The notes beneath the pieces were generated by a model. That model saw nothing but the letters and a program-made list of their open reading frames with translations. It had not been told where the DNA came from and searched no databases. 64,000 nt of DNA from Arthrobacter sp. ISL-72. GTDB taxonomy: Bacteria > Actinomycetota > Actinomycetes > Actinomycetales > Micrococcaceae. This document shows, one piece after another, positions 42,483 through 50,696 of the stretch. The stretch spans positions 186,001 through 250,000 of the forward strand of contig NZ_JAGGPP010000001.1 of the NCBI RefSeq assembly GCF_018613755.1, read 5' to 3'. The position numbers and the translations under genes were made by a program. How positions within the stretch are numbered: the first letter of the stretch is position 1; every line of letters starts with the position of its first letter.

Positions 42483-43026
42483 GATGTGCCTGGCTTCCTA
42501 TTGAGGCGCGATCCCTGAGGGCGCTGAGCGCCCGTCGATACAACTGTTTAACGGCTCCCGGGGTTCTCCCCATGACCTCCGCGGCCTGTTCCACTGACAG
42601 ATCCGCAACCACCCTGAGTGCCAGGACTTCCTGGTGGTCCGGGCTTAGTCCGTCGAGGAGGGCCCCGGCGCCGTCCACGTTTGCGAGCGCGAGTTCCTCG
42701 GCGGATGCTGTGCTGCGTCCGTCAAGGTCGGACTTGTAGGGGCTCAGCGTCGGAGTGCGCTCGTTGCGGCGGTAGTGGTCCACCATCCGCGCGTGGGCAA
42801 TGGAGAAGATGAGCGACTTGGCACCCTGCAGCCCGCCGCTCAGGCCGTCCAGCTTCGGATAGAAGGCCAGGAAGACGTCCTGGGTGACCGCTTCCGGGTC
42901 ATCCACTCCCCGGGCCCGCAGGTAACCGAGCACGGCGCCGGAGAACTTGCGGTAGAGAAGGGTGAACAGCACGGCGGGGTCGGTCCCGTCCGTGTGTACA
43001 TATTCGTCTACCAAAGTGTCGAGCAC
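42475..43026 (-). CDS. ECF RNA polymerase sigma factor
   Basis: 183 residues from a GTG start at 43026, 9 bases after GGAGG. Region 2 has LLYRKFSGAVLGYLRARGVD, then EAVTQDVFLAFYPKL and GAKSLIFSIAHARMVDHYRR, the -10 recognition helix. Region 4 has LDGLSPDHQEVLALRVVADL and the helix-turn-helix SVEQAAEVMGRTPGAVKQLY. It is distinct from the other ECF factor 2 kb away. The gene downstream overlaps by 8 bases and encodes a one-helix membrane protein. Upstream lies a conserved-looking exported protein gene, giving a three-gene cluster on one strand. Confidence 0.9.
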   Translation of the reverse strand: MLDTLVDEYVHTDGTDPAVLFTLLYRKFSGAVLGYLRARGVDDPEAVTQDVFLAFYPKLDGLSGGLQGAKSLIFSIAHARMVDHYRRNERTPTLSPYKSDLDGRSTASAEELALANVDGAGALLDGLSPDHQEVLALRVVADLSVEQAAEVMGRTPGAVKQLYRRALSALRDRASIGSQAHHE

Positions 43027-43103
43027 CGTCAGGCTCCTCCATTCCGCGCAGCATGGTCACATCCTCCGGGGTCCGGAAGGGTGCGGACTGGCGCCTGTTG
43101 CAC

Positions 43104-43137
43104 CGCGGGACTCCTGCCGAAGCGAAGGAGTCCCGCG
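43104..43137 (-). terminator. Hairpin after the exported-protein gene, before the sigma gene
   Basis: CGCGGGACTCCT (43104-43115) pairs with AGGAGTCCCGCG (43126-43137), twelve perfect pairs around a 10-base loop, about 20 bases past the stop of the upstream minus-strand gene. There is no clear T-tract, so termination may be partial. Confidence 0.6.
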
Positions 43138-43157
43138 ATCAACCATAGGCGGCTGTG

Positions 43158-43787
43158 TTACTGACGGCCAACTGACGTGGGGAGCTCGGTGGGGACCTCG
43201 GCGGGGAGTTCCGGTGCGGCGGGAACGGCAGCCTGGGTGGGCAGTTCCGGTGTTTCCGGGACCTTCGGGGCCTCGACGTCGGCAGAGACAGCACCTTCAA
43301 CCTTGTGGTCCTCGGACTTGCCGGCTGACTTGCCTGCGGCAGTTACGTCCGCGCAGTAGCTTTCGATGTTGGCTTCGCCTTCGGCCGCGACGGCCAGCGA
43401 CTTGAAAGCGGTCGAGGAGGCTTCGAGGCCGCCGTTGATGAACGCGGTGCACAGGCCGTAAGCGGCCGGACCGGCGGCGTCCGGGCCAACAGGGGTTGCC
43501 GAAGCTTTGGCGTCGGCCTTCTGGCCGTCAGCGTCAGCAGCGGCTTCGGCGGAAGCGGACGGGGTGGCGGATGCGGAAGCTTCTGCGGTGGCACCGGCCT
43601 TGGCGGTCTCGGAAACGCCGCCTACCTTCGGGGCGGGAGCGCCGAGCAGTTCGTGAGCGCTCTGCTGGACATCAGCGGGAAGAGCTCCGGCGTAGGCGGC
43701 TGCGCCGGTGCCGCCGATCGCCAGCGTGCCTGCTGCCAATGCGCCGGCAGCAACTTTACTGGTGGCCAAAACAGTGAAAAAGGACAT
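43158..43787 (-). CDS. Exported low-complexity protein associated with ECF sigma locus
   Basis: 209 residues from the ATG at 43787, 5 bases after GGAGGG. The N-terminus MSFFTVLATSKVAAGALAAG continues with TLAIGGTGAAAYAGALPADV, a signal or anchor segment. A short ordered part QQSAHELLGAPAPKVGG is followed by an Ala/Ser/Asp-rich linker. Then comes a conserved-looking block with two Cys, AAYGLCTAFINGGLEASSTA and GEANIESYCADVTAAGK, and a Pro/Glu-rich tail ending PTELPTSVGRQ. Proteins of this layout often sit beside ECF sigma genes in Micrococcaceae and relatives; from memory they are unnamed or misnamed. Probably cell-envelope located; the function is unknown. Confidence 0.75.
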   Translation of the reverse strand: MSFFTVLATSKVAAGALAAGTLAIGGTGAAAYAGALPADVQQSAHELLGAPAPKVGGVSETAKAGATAEASASATPSASAEAAADADGQKADAKASATPVGPDAAGPAAYGLCTAFINGGLEASSTAFKSLAVAAEGEANIESYCADVTAAGKSAGKSEDHKVEGAVSADVEAPKVPETPELPTQAAVPAAPELPAEVPTELPTSVGRQ

Positions 43788-43847
43788 GGAACCCTCCGAA
43801 AACGTATACAACAGTGTCAGTAACGGCCAGGTACGATCCGGCCTTCA

Positions 43848-43868
43848 AGTGCGGACGCGGTCCGCACT
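43848..43868. promoter_or_regulatory. 9-bp hairpin upstream of the exported-protein gene
   Basis: AGTGCGGAC (43848-43856), GCG, GTCCGCACT (43860-43868), a perfect palindrome with a 3-base centre. It lies about 60 bases before the exported-protein start on the minus strand. Two GGTTCC (GGAACC on the minus strand, the ECF -35 type) occur further upstream (43887-43892 and 43904-43909), but no matching -10 was seen. Confidence 0.4.
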
Positions 43869-43959
43869 CCCCTTACATCGCTGAGGGTTCCGGAAAAGTT
43901 ACGCGGTTCCCGAAATTCTTTTCCGGGGACCTCCCGGCGGGCAGCATTAGGATCAGGGC

Positions 43960-44228
43960 ATGGGCACACCGACCGATCTGAAGAACGCCGCGAAGACCTG
44001 GCAGAGCATGGTGGACAACAACCGGGCGCTGCTGATGCACAAGTCCGGCCACGACGTCGACTGGTGGACGTCACGCTTCGGCTGGACGCCCTGGCCGAGG
44101 GGCGGCTGAGCGCCGTCAAAGCGCGCGAAGGCGACTTCTTCGACCGCAAGGTGCGGCTGGGCTCAGTGGAGGAAGTGGACGACGAAGTCCTGGGCCTCCT
44201 GGCGAAAGCGCTCCACCAGAACAGCTGA
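43960..44228 (+). pseudogene. Small gene split by a frameshift
   Basis: TAGGAT (43948-43953) is a -10-like box 6 bases before the ATG at 43960. The frame gives MGTPTDLKNAAKTWQSMVDN followed by NRALLMHKSGHDVDWW and then an unlikely tail (TSRFGWTPWPRGG) ending at 44107-44109. From about 44076 the -1 frame reads LRLDALAEGRLSAVKAREGD, then FFDRKVRLGSVEEVDDEVLG and LLAKALHQNS, stopping at 44226-44228, with typical high-GC codon use. The two halves together give an ~89-residue helical protein. I do not recognise the family. It is a frameshift mutation, a sequencing error or, less likely, programmed -1 frameshifting. Confidence 0.6.
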
Positions 44229-44256
44229 GCACGCGGGCGCTGTGAAAAGATCAAGC

Positions 44257-45501
44257 ATGCGTCCGATGCAGCACTCCAGCAAACTCCAAAATGTCCGTTA
44301 CGAACTCCGCGGCCCTATCCTCCAGGCGGCAAAGGAGATGGAAGCCGAAGGCCACCGGATCCTCAAGATGAACCTTGGCGACACCGCACCCTTCGGGCTG
44401 GAGGCGCCCGAGTCCGTGGTGGTGGACATGATCCACCACTTGCGCGGCGCGCAGGGCTACAGCGATTCCAAAGGCATCTTCTCGGCCCGCACAGCCATTT
44501 CGCAGTACTACCAGACCCGGGGCCTGATGCAGATCGGCGTCGAGGACATCTTCATCGGCAACGGCGTGAGTGAGCTCATTTCCATGTGCCTGCAGGCGTT
44601 TATGGAAAATGGCGACGAAGTCCTCATTCCGGCCCCCGACTACCCGCTCTGGACGGCCGCCGTGACGCTGACGGGCGGCAAGCCCGTGCACTACTTGTGC
44701 GACGAGGATGAGCAGTGGTGGCCGGACATGGCCGACGTCGAAGCAAAGATCACCAAGCGCACCAAGGCAATCGTGATCATCAACCCGAACAATCCCACGG
44801 GGGCCGTCTACCCCCGCCACATCCTGGAGCAGTTTGCCGAGCTGGCGCGCAAGCACCGCCTGGTGCTGTTCTCAGATGAAATCTACGAAAAGATCCGGTA
44901 CGAGGACGCCGAGCACATCCATACGGCGTCGGTGGCCGAAGACGTTTGCTGCCTCACCTTCAGCGGGCTGTCCAAGGCCTACCGGATGCCGGGCTACCGT
45001 GCGGGCTGGGTGGCCGTCACCGGCCCGCGCGCCGCGACGCAGGCATACCGGGAAGGGCTCGAGCTGCTGGCCTCCCTCCGCCTGTGCCCCAACGTGCCGG
45101 CACAGCATGCGATCCAGACCTGCCTTGGCGGTTACCAAAGCATTGAGGCGCTGATCCGGCCTGGCGGCAGGCTGCGCGAGCAGCGCGACCGCGCGTTCGA
45201 GCTGCTGACTGCCATTCCCGGCGTCACGTGCGTCCCGGCGGCCGGCGCCATGTACCTGTTCCCGCGCCTTGACCCGGAGCTTTACCCGTTCAGAAGCGAC
45301 GAACAGTTCGTCCTGGACCTGTTGAAGGAACAGAAGATCCTGGTGTCACACGGCTCGGCGTTCAACTGGCCCCGGCCGGACCACTTCCGCTTTGTCATCC
45401 TTCCGGCCGTCGAGGACATTGAGGAAGCCGTGCGCAGGATCGCCACGTTCCTCGGCTCGTACCGGATCGGCGCGACCGACCAAGGGTACGTGCAGGACTG
45501 A
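44257..45501 (+). CDS. alaA: Alanine transaminase-type aminotransferase (AlaA-like)
   Basis: 414 residues from the ATG at 44257 (MRPMQHSSKLQNVRYELRGP); a GTG five codons upstream is possible. It matches E. coli AlaA along its length from memory: RILKMNLGDTAPFGLEAPES, IFIGNGVSELISMCLQAF, LIPAPDYPLWTAAVTLTGGK, IVIINPNNPTGAVYPRHILE and LFSDEIYEKIRYED. The Schiff-base Lys is in FSGLSKAYRMPGYRAGW, and LRLCPNVPAQHAIQTCLGGY and FNWPRPDHFRFVILPAVEDI follow. Known reaction: pyruvate + glutamate to alanine + 2-oxoglutarate, PLP-dependent, cytoplasmic. It is a single gene, separate from the fructan genes that follow. Confidence 0.9.
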   Translation: MRPMQHSSKLQNVRYELRGPILQAAKEMEAEGHRILKMNLGDTAPFGLEAPESVVVDMIHHLRGAQGYSDSKGIFSARTAISQYYQTRGLMQIGVEDIFIGNGVSELISMCLQAFMENGDEVLIPAPDYPLWTAAVTLTGGKPVHYLCDEDEQWWPDMADVEAKITKRTKAIVIINPNNPTGAVYPRHILEQFAELARKHRLVLFSDEIYEKIRYEDAEHIHTASVAEDVCCLTFSGLSKAYRMPGYRAGWVAVTGPRAATQAYREGLELLASLRLCPNVPAQHAIQTCLGGYQSIEALIRPGGRLREQRDRAFELLTAIPGVTCVPAAGAMYLFPRLDPELYPFRSDEQFVLDLLKEQKILVSHGSAFNWPRPDHFRFVILPAVEDIEEAVRRIATFLGSYRIGATDQGYVQD

Positions 45502-45557
45502 GGCCATCCAAGGGCAAGCCCCCCGTAGGATGAGGCGGCCAATCCCGTCCCGCACCG

Positions 45558-45609
45558 TTGACTTGTCTCGTGGACTTAATTTAGCGTTCCGTGCACTGAC
45601 AACGTTGTC
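45558..45609 (+). promoter_or_regulatory. Levanase promoter with LacI operator
   Basis: TTGACT (45558-45563), a 17-base spacer and TTAGCG (45581-45586) form a plausible promoter. GACAACGTTGTC (45598-45609) is a perfect 12-bp palindrome with central CG, just after the expected transcription start. The same core, as GACATCGTTGTC, occurs twice in the promoter region of the fructose ABC operon, so the LacI regulator at 49656-50696 is the likely binder. Confidence 0.75.
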
Positions 45610-45631
45610 TTTTTCAGGAAAGGCACGCGCG

Positions 45632-45688
45632 ATGAAGGGCGAGCTCGCACTATGCACAAATCACGAACCATTAGCCTGCGGACGGTGA
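45632..45688 (+). other. Short upstream ORF overlapping the levanase start
   Basis: ATG at 45632 with a strong ribosome-binding sequence (CAGGAAAGG, 8 bases before) opens an 18-codon frame, MKGELALCTNHEPLACGR, that overlaps the first 37 bases of the levanase frame. The levanase ATG itself has only a weak site. It could couple or limit levanase translation; this is speculative. Confidence 0.3.
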
Positions 45689-48261
45689 CAGCCGTGGCAT
45701 TGGCCGGGCTGGCCCTCGGCAGTGCCCTGGCCGGGGCCATCCCCGCCGGAGCCGACACCACGCAGGGGGAAGAACAGTATCGGCCGGCGTTCCACTTCTC
45801 GCCGGAGAAGAACTGGATGAACGATCCCAACGGAATGGTCTTCTACAAGGGCGTCTACCACCTGTATTACCAGCACAACCCGTCCGGAAACACCTGGGGC
45901 AACATGTCCTGGGGCCACGCGACATCCACGGACCTGGTCCACTGGAAGGAGCAGCCGCTGGCCATCCCCACTGATGACCAGCAGGACATCTTCTCCGGAA
46001 GCGTCGTGGTGGACAAGAACAATTCCTCCGGCTTCGGCACCACCGAAAATCCTCCCCTGGTGGCCATTTTCACCAGCGCCTACAAGGCATCGTCCCCCTA
46101 CCACGGCCTGCAGGCGCAGTCCCTGGCCTACAGCCTGGACCAGGGCCAGACCTGGACCAAGTACGCCCGGAATCCCGTCCTGAACCGCAACTCAGCAGAC
46201 TTCCGAGACCCCAAAGTCTTCTGGTACGACACCCCCGGCGGGGGCTACTGGGTGATGACCGCGGTGGAGGCCACTGAGCACAAGGTGGTCCTGTACAAAT
46301 CAGGCAACCTCAAGGACTGGACCCAGCTCAGTGAATTCGGGCCGGCCAACGCAACAGGAGGCCTCTGGGAATGCCCCGACCTCTTCCCCCTGGCAGTCGA
46401 CGGCAACCCGGACGTCAAGTGGGTCATGGTTGTCAACATCAACCCCGGCGGCGTGGCGGGGGGCTCGGCGGGCCAGTACTTCGTCGGCGACTTCGACGGC
46501 ACCACGTTCACCTCGGACACCACGGACCCGGTGGACTCCCTCCCGGCCGGAACCCCGCTGGCGGGCTTCAACGACGGCAGCTACGGCGGCTGGACGGTCA
46601 ACAACGAACCCGGCAACTGGAAGAACGGCCCGTTCGGTGACGCACCGGCGTCGGGAACGCTCCCCGGGCAGAACCAGGTCGTCGGCCATGCCGGCGCCGG
46701 CCTGGTCAATTCGTTCAACGACGGCGATTGGCCGCTGGGCTCCGCGAGCTCACCGGACTTCACGGTCAGCAGCGATTACCTCAACTTCCTCGTCGGCGGC
46801 GGACAGCACCCGCGGGTCTCGGACAAGCTGGACAATACGCCCCCGGCGGGAGAGCTGCTGTTCAATGGCTTCGAGGTTCCCGACGGGAGCACCCTGTCCG
46901 ACGCCGGCTGGACCGGGACAGCCGACCTGGCACCCGTGTTCCAGCCTGCCACGGCAGGCGGCGACTACTTCATCGGGGCCAAGCGGATCAACACCTTCGA
47001 AACAGGCGGAGCTCCCTCCGATGAGCGGCAGGGAACTTTGACATCCCCTGAGTTCACTCTCACGCGGGGATTCATGAGCATGCTCGTGGGCGGCGGGCAA
47101 CGCGACGCCGGCTCAAAGGAAGTCCTTGAAGTCCAGCTCCTGGTGGACGGCAACGTTGTCAGGACCCTCGCCGGAGACAACGCCGGAGCCCTCAACTGGA
47201 AGGGCTGGGATGTCGCTGAGTTCGCCGGACAGAATGCCCAGCTGAGGATCGTGGACCAGGCAGCCGGCGGCTGAGGACACCTCACGCTGGACCACGTCAT
47301 GCTGACGGACCAGGCCGCCGTTCCCCGGTCCGACGAAACCACCGTCAACCTGTTGGTGGACGGGCAAGTGGTCCGCTCCGCTACGGGCGCCAACAGCGAG
47401 GTCCTGGACTGGGCCTCCTGGAACGTCTCGGAGTTCAGGGGGCGGCAGGCCAGCATCCGGATCGTTGATAACAACCGCTTCGGCTGGGGGCACATCCTCG
47501 CCGACGAATTCGTAGCCTCGGCGGCACCGGCCAAGCCCCCGCTGCAGGGCTACGACTGGCTGGACTACGGCCGCGACTACTACGCCTCGGTGTCCTTCGG
47601 CAACATGCCCCAGGACAAGCGCGTCATGCTGGGATGGATGAACAACTGGGACTACGCCAACCTCATCCCCACCTCCCCCTGGCGCAGTGCCATGTCGCTG
47701 CCGCGGGAAGTCGGCCTGACGCAAACAGCGGACGGCCCCAGACTCACCCAGATTGCCGCAGCCCAGGTGGACAAGCTGGCCGCCAAGGCTTCCTACAGCG
47801 AGAAGAAAGCCCGCAGCATTGCGCCCGGCGTCCACCCGCTTCCGGCCCCAGCATGGGGCGATGTCCAGCGGATCGATGTGACGTTTGCGCCGGGGACAGC
47901 GGCGAAGTCGGGCATCACGGTCCTCGGCGACGGGACAGCGTCCACCACGATCGGCTACAACGCAGCGACAGGGGAGGTCTACGTGGACCGGAGCAACTCC
48001 GGAAACACCGGATTCCACCCGTTATTCACCTCTGTGGACTCGGCCCCGGTAAACGTGGACGCCAACGGGAACGTGACTCTGCGGGTGTATGTTGACCGCG
48101 CGTCCGTGGAGGTCTTCGCCCAAAACGGGCTGCGCACCATCACGGACCAGGTCTTCCCGGCTGCCGGCGCGCGCCAAGTGGCCTTGTTTGCCGAAGGCGG
48201 CACGGCCAGCATCAAGTCGCTGACGGTCACGCCGCTGGGCAAGGCAATGTTCACCGGGTAA
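45652..48261 (+). pseudogene. Secreted GH32 levanase / fructan beta-fructosidase, interrupted by an in-frame TGA
   Basis: One frame of 870 codons from 45652 to 48261 broken by a single TGA at 47272-47274 (codon 541). A signal peptide covers residues 1-35. Catalytic motifs are intact: WMNDPNG with nucleophile Asp58, RDP with Asp186 and ECP with acid/base Glu240. The blade sequence is then interrupted by inserted repeat modules (each with LLVDGxVVR and VGGGQ pieces) before the last blade WMNNWDYANLIPTSPWRSAM and the C-terminal beta-sandwich. The TGA falls in VDQAAGG-stop-GHLTLDHV; the next module reads VDNNRFGWGHILADEF, so a conserved Trp (TGG) has become TGA. The 540-residue product would lack the last propeller blade. 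Possible readings: nonsense mutation, read-through or sequencing error. Confidence 0.85.
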
Positions 48262-48274
48262 GGACGGGTCAGTG

Positions 48275-48313
48275 GGGCCTGTCGAAAACCGCGCAGCGGA
48301 TTTCGACAGGCCC
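48275..48313. terminator. Long hairpin after the levanase gene
   Basis: GGGCCTGTCGAAA (48275-48287) pairs with TTTCGACAGGCCC (48301-48313), and inside it CCGC pairs with GCGG around GCA. Seventeen pairs in total. It lies 14 bases after the stop and separates two convergent genes. Confidence 0.75.
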
Positions 48314-48354
48314 GCCCCCAACCGTCAGGCCCGCCCACCGTTAAGCCCGATCAG

Positions 48355-48389
48355 CCGGATCAGCTTGACGGCCCGGATCAGCTTGACGG
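48355..48389. repeat. 18-bp tandem duplication at the 3' end of the VOC gene
   Basis: CCGGATCAGCTTGACGG occurs at 48355-48371 and again at 48373-48389. The second copy covers the stop codon (48378-48380) of the minus-strand VOC gene. A recent small tandem duplication is the simplest explanation. Confidence 0.6.
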
Positions 48390-49223
48390 CGGCGTGAACT
48401 GGCTGGCTGTGAACTCTGCTCCCCCGGGGTCGCGGACCAGGGCAGCGCGTGTCCACCCGGTTTCGTATTGCCGAAGGACCGTGGCGCCGAGGCGCACCGC
48501 CAGGTCCACCACCTGGTCCCGGTCAGTCACCGTGAACGAGACATGCCAGTGCACCGGTTCCCCGGGATCCGCCGGCATGACCCAGCCGACCGCATCCTCA
48601 AAGCCGGCGGGAGTGAAATCGCCGGCCTGCCGGACCCTGATATCAGGGTCCACGGTGGCCTCCAAGTGGTCGCCGTAGCCCGGCCTGCGGATCATCGTCC
48701 CGTAATCCAGGTCATCGAACTGCCAATCGAATGCCGCAGCGTAAAAACCGGTAGCCGCGGAGATGTCCGCCGTGTGCAGGTCACTGAAATTCCAGCTGCC
48801 CGGAATGTTGACCGTCTGGGAACCCGGTCGCGCCCCTGCCTGCCAAAGGCGGAAACCGGCACCCCCGGGATCGGTCAGGGACGCCCGCACGCCGCCGGCG
48901 CCGCTGTCGGCCTGCACCGATTGGAGGGCCGCGCCGAGCGAGATGAGATGCCGAACAGCGGCATCGGCGTCATCGACCGCCGCATAGGTATTCCAGGCGG
49001 CAGGCCCGGTGCCTGGACTGCCGATCGCACCCACCTCGTTGCCGTCGAGTTTGGCCACGGCGTACCGGCCGCCGGAACCGGGGGCAAGCGCTTCTTCGAA
49101 TTCCCAGCCGAAGAGCCCGCCATAGAAATGGATGGCAGCGTCCACATCGGGCTGCTCGGTGTCGACCCAGGACGGGACGCCCGCCGGATAGGTCCGGCCG
49201 GACATCGCCGGAAATCGTGCCAT
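48378..49223 (-). CDS. VOC family protein with two glyoxalase-like domains
   Basis: 281 residues from the ATG at 49223 (MARFPAMSGRTYPAGVPSWV); the frame is open slightly further. TAGCGT, a -10-like box, lies about 8 bases before it, suggesting a leaderless mRNA. Two vicinal-oxygen-chelate domains are visible: WVDTEQPDVDAAIHFYGGLF with WEFEEA, then SWNFSDLHTADISAATGFYA with WQFDDL. Each continues with a beta-rich half ending LTDPGGAGFRLWQ or VRDPGGAEFTASQF. Two-domain VOC proteins of this kind are common in actinobacteria, often annotated as hydroxylases or glyoxalases; the substrate is unknown. Convergent with the levanase gene. Confidence 0.85.
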   Translation of the reverse strand: MARFPAMSGRTYPAGVPSWVDTEQPDVDAAIHFYGGLFGWEFEEALAPGSGGRYAVAKLDGNEVGAIGSPGTGPAAWNTYAAVDDADAAVRHLISLGAALQSVQADSGAGGVRASLTDPGGAGFRLWQAGARPGSQTVNIPGSWNFSDLHTADISAATGFYAAAFDWQFDDLDYGTMIRRPGYGDHLEATVDPDIRVRQAGDFTPAGFEDAVGWVMPADPGEPVHWHVSFTVTDRDQVVDLAVRLGATVLRQYETGWTRAALVRDPGGAEFTASQFTPPSS

Positions 49224-49291
49224 GGATACGACGCTAGGCAGTCCGGCCGTTTCCGGCAATGCGTCCCGTCCGTTGCCGGTCGGGCAGCCTG

Positions 49292-49585
49292 TCAGCCGAC
49301 GGGCCGGAGCCAGGTCAGGACCGAGCCGTCCTCCTCGATGTGACCGGCCAGTTCGCCGTTAAACCGTGCCCCGTAATCCGCGCTGATGTGCTCCTGGAAG
49401 GCGGCGTCGTCGTCGTAAACCTCGAAGACAAAGTACTCACGCGGGTTGCTTTCCCGGGCGTACGGGAGGAACAGCTGGTTCCCCGGCTCACGGCGCACGT
49501 GCTCGGTGAGCTCGCGCATCATTTCCGCAACCCGGGCTTCGCTGCCGGGCTTGACGGTGAATTCTGCGTACAGGGTTTTGGTCAT
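49292..49585 (-). CDS. Antibiotic biosynthesis monooxygenase (ABM) domain / YgiN-like quinol monooxygenase
   Basis: 97 residues from the ATG at 49585, 5 bases after GAAAGGGA. The dimeric alpha-beta-barrel ABM fold is indicated by LYAEFTVKPGSEARVAEMMR, EPGNQLFLPYARESNPREYF, VFEVYDDDAAFQEHISADYG and the C-terminal VLTWLRP. Known members include YgiN, a cofactor-free quinol monooxygenase, and LsrG-type enzymes. The exact reaction cannot be named. It lies downstream of the fructose LacI gene on the same strand with about 70 bases between, so it may be read through from the regulator transcript, but a functional link to fructans is not evident. Confidence 0.8.
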   Translation of the reverse strand: MTKTLYAEFTVKPGSEARVAEMMRELTEHVRREPGNQLFLPYARESNPREYFVFEVYDDDAAFQEHISADYGARFNGELAGHIEEDGSVLTWLRPVG

Positions 49586-49655
49586 GGTGTTCCCTTTCCA
49601 GGATGTGTTTTGCGGAGGGATGGTCGGGCAGGGGTCTTTGAAGCTTTGCTGGCTG

Positions 49656-50696
49656 TCACGCCGGCGGCAGCTCCCCGGACCCCCGCTGGATGAGTTCCGA
49701 GGGCACCACGTATGTTGCAGGGGCTGTCCTGTCGCCGTCGATGCGGGCCAGCAGCCGCTCTGCCGCGCGCTTGCCGATCCGCTCGGGATGCTGGGCAATG
49801 ACTGTGATTCCGGGCTCCATCATGTCCGCCAGGGTGAAGTCATCGAACCCGACGAGGGCCACGTGTTTGCTGGCGTTCAGCTCCTTGAGCGCCCGCATCA
49901 CCCCGAAGGTGACCAGGTTCTGGCTGGAAAAGATGGCCGTGGGCGGGTCGTCGGAGGTCAGCAGCTCCAGGGCAGCCAGCCTCGCCGAGTCCTCGTCGTG
50001 CAGCCCTTCACGGACGGGAACGGCCGACGTCGCGACCCCCGCCGCTGCCAGTTCCTCCAGGAACCCCCGCCGCCGCTCCCTGGCGGTCTGGATTTCGACG
50101 CGGTCGCCCAGGTAGGCAAGCTTCCGGTGGCCGTGTGCCAGCAGATGGGCCGCCGCCTTCGCGCCGCCGACGGCGTTGTCCGTCACCACGGCGTCCGCGT
50201 CGATCCCCACGGGTTCGCGGTCAATGAAGACCATGGGGAGCTCGCGCGAGTGCTCGGGGATAACGTACGCCTGACTTTTGGCAATCGGCGTCAGCACCAG
50301 GCCATCCACCCTGCGGCCCAGGAAGGCCGCCACCAGCGCCTTCTCCCGCTGGGGATCGTCATCAAGGCTCGCAGCGAACACCGCGATTCCCCGTACGGCC
50401 AGGGCGTCTTCCAGCGCGCGGTGGATTTCGCCGCTGAACGGGTTGGACACGCTCGGCAGGAGCAATCCGATGCTCTGCGTCTGCCGGCCCGTCCGCCGCA
50501 GGCTGCCCGCGGCCATGTCCAGCTGGTAGTTCAGCTGCTGCGAGGCGCCGAGGACCCGGAGCCGGGTGGCCTCGGATACGCCCGGTTCGTCGTTCATGAC
50601 CCGCGACACCGTCTTGATGCCCACGCCGGCGAGCGCCGCCACGTGGCGCATGGTGGGCCTCCCCGCGGCGACCTCGGATTGGTAACGATTAGACAT
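49656..50696 (-). CDS. LacI-family transcriptional regulator of the fructan/fructose locus
   Basis: 346 residues from the ATG at 50696 (MSNRYQSEVAAGRPTMRHVA); a TTG three codons upstream lies too close to the ribosome-binding sequence. HTH: RHVAALAGVGIKTVSRVMND, with hinge ASQQLNYQLDMAAGSLRR. The effector domain has SIGLLLPSVSNPFSGEIHRA, DGLVLTPIAKSQAYVI, PMVFIDREPVGIDADAVVTD, HLLAHGHRKLAYLGDR and HVALVGFDDFTLADMMEPGI. The operator core GACATCGTTGTC overlaps its own start codon (50692-50703) and recurs before the divergent ABC operon (50770-50781); a close variant precedes the levanase gene 5 kb away. Likely a repressor relieved by fructose or a fructose phosphate. Confidence 0.93.
   Translation of the reverse strand: MSNRYQSEVAAGRPTMRHVAALAGVGIKTVSRVMNDEPGVSEATRLRVLGASQQLNYQLDMAAGSLRRTGRQTQSIGLLLPSVSNPFSGEIHRALEDALAVRGIAVFAASLDDDPQREKALVAAFLGRRVDGLVLTPIAKSQAYVIPEHSRELPMVFIDREPVGIDADAVVTDNAVGGAKAAAHLLAHGHRKLAYLGDRVEIQTARERRRGFLEELAAAGVATSAVPVREGLHDEDSARLAALELLTSDDPPTAIFSSQNLVTFGVMRALKELNASKHVALVGFDDFTLADMMEPGITVIAQHPERIGKRAAERLLARIDGDRTAPATYVVPSELIQRGSGELPPA

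Noticed and set aside
47272-47274. Selenocysteine at the levanase TGA
   Set aside because: The neighbouring module has Trp at the equivalent place, and GH32 enzymes are not known selenoproteins. No SECIS-like hairpin was obvious after the codon.
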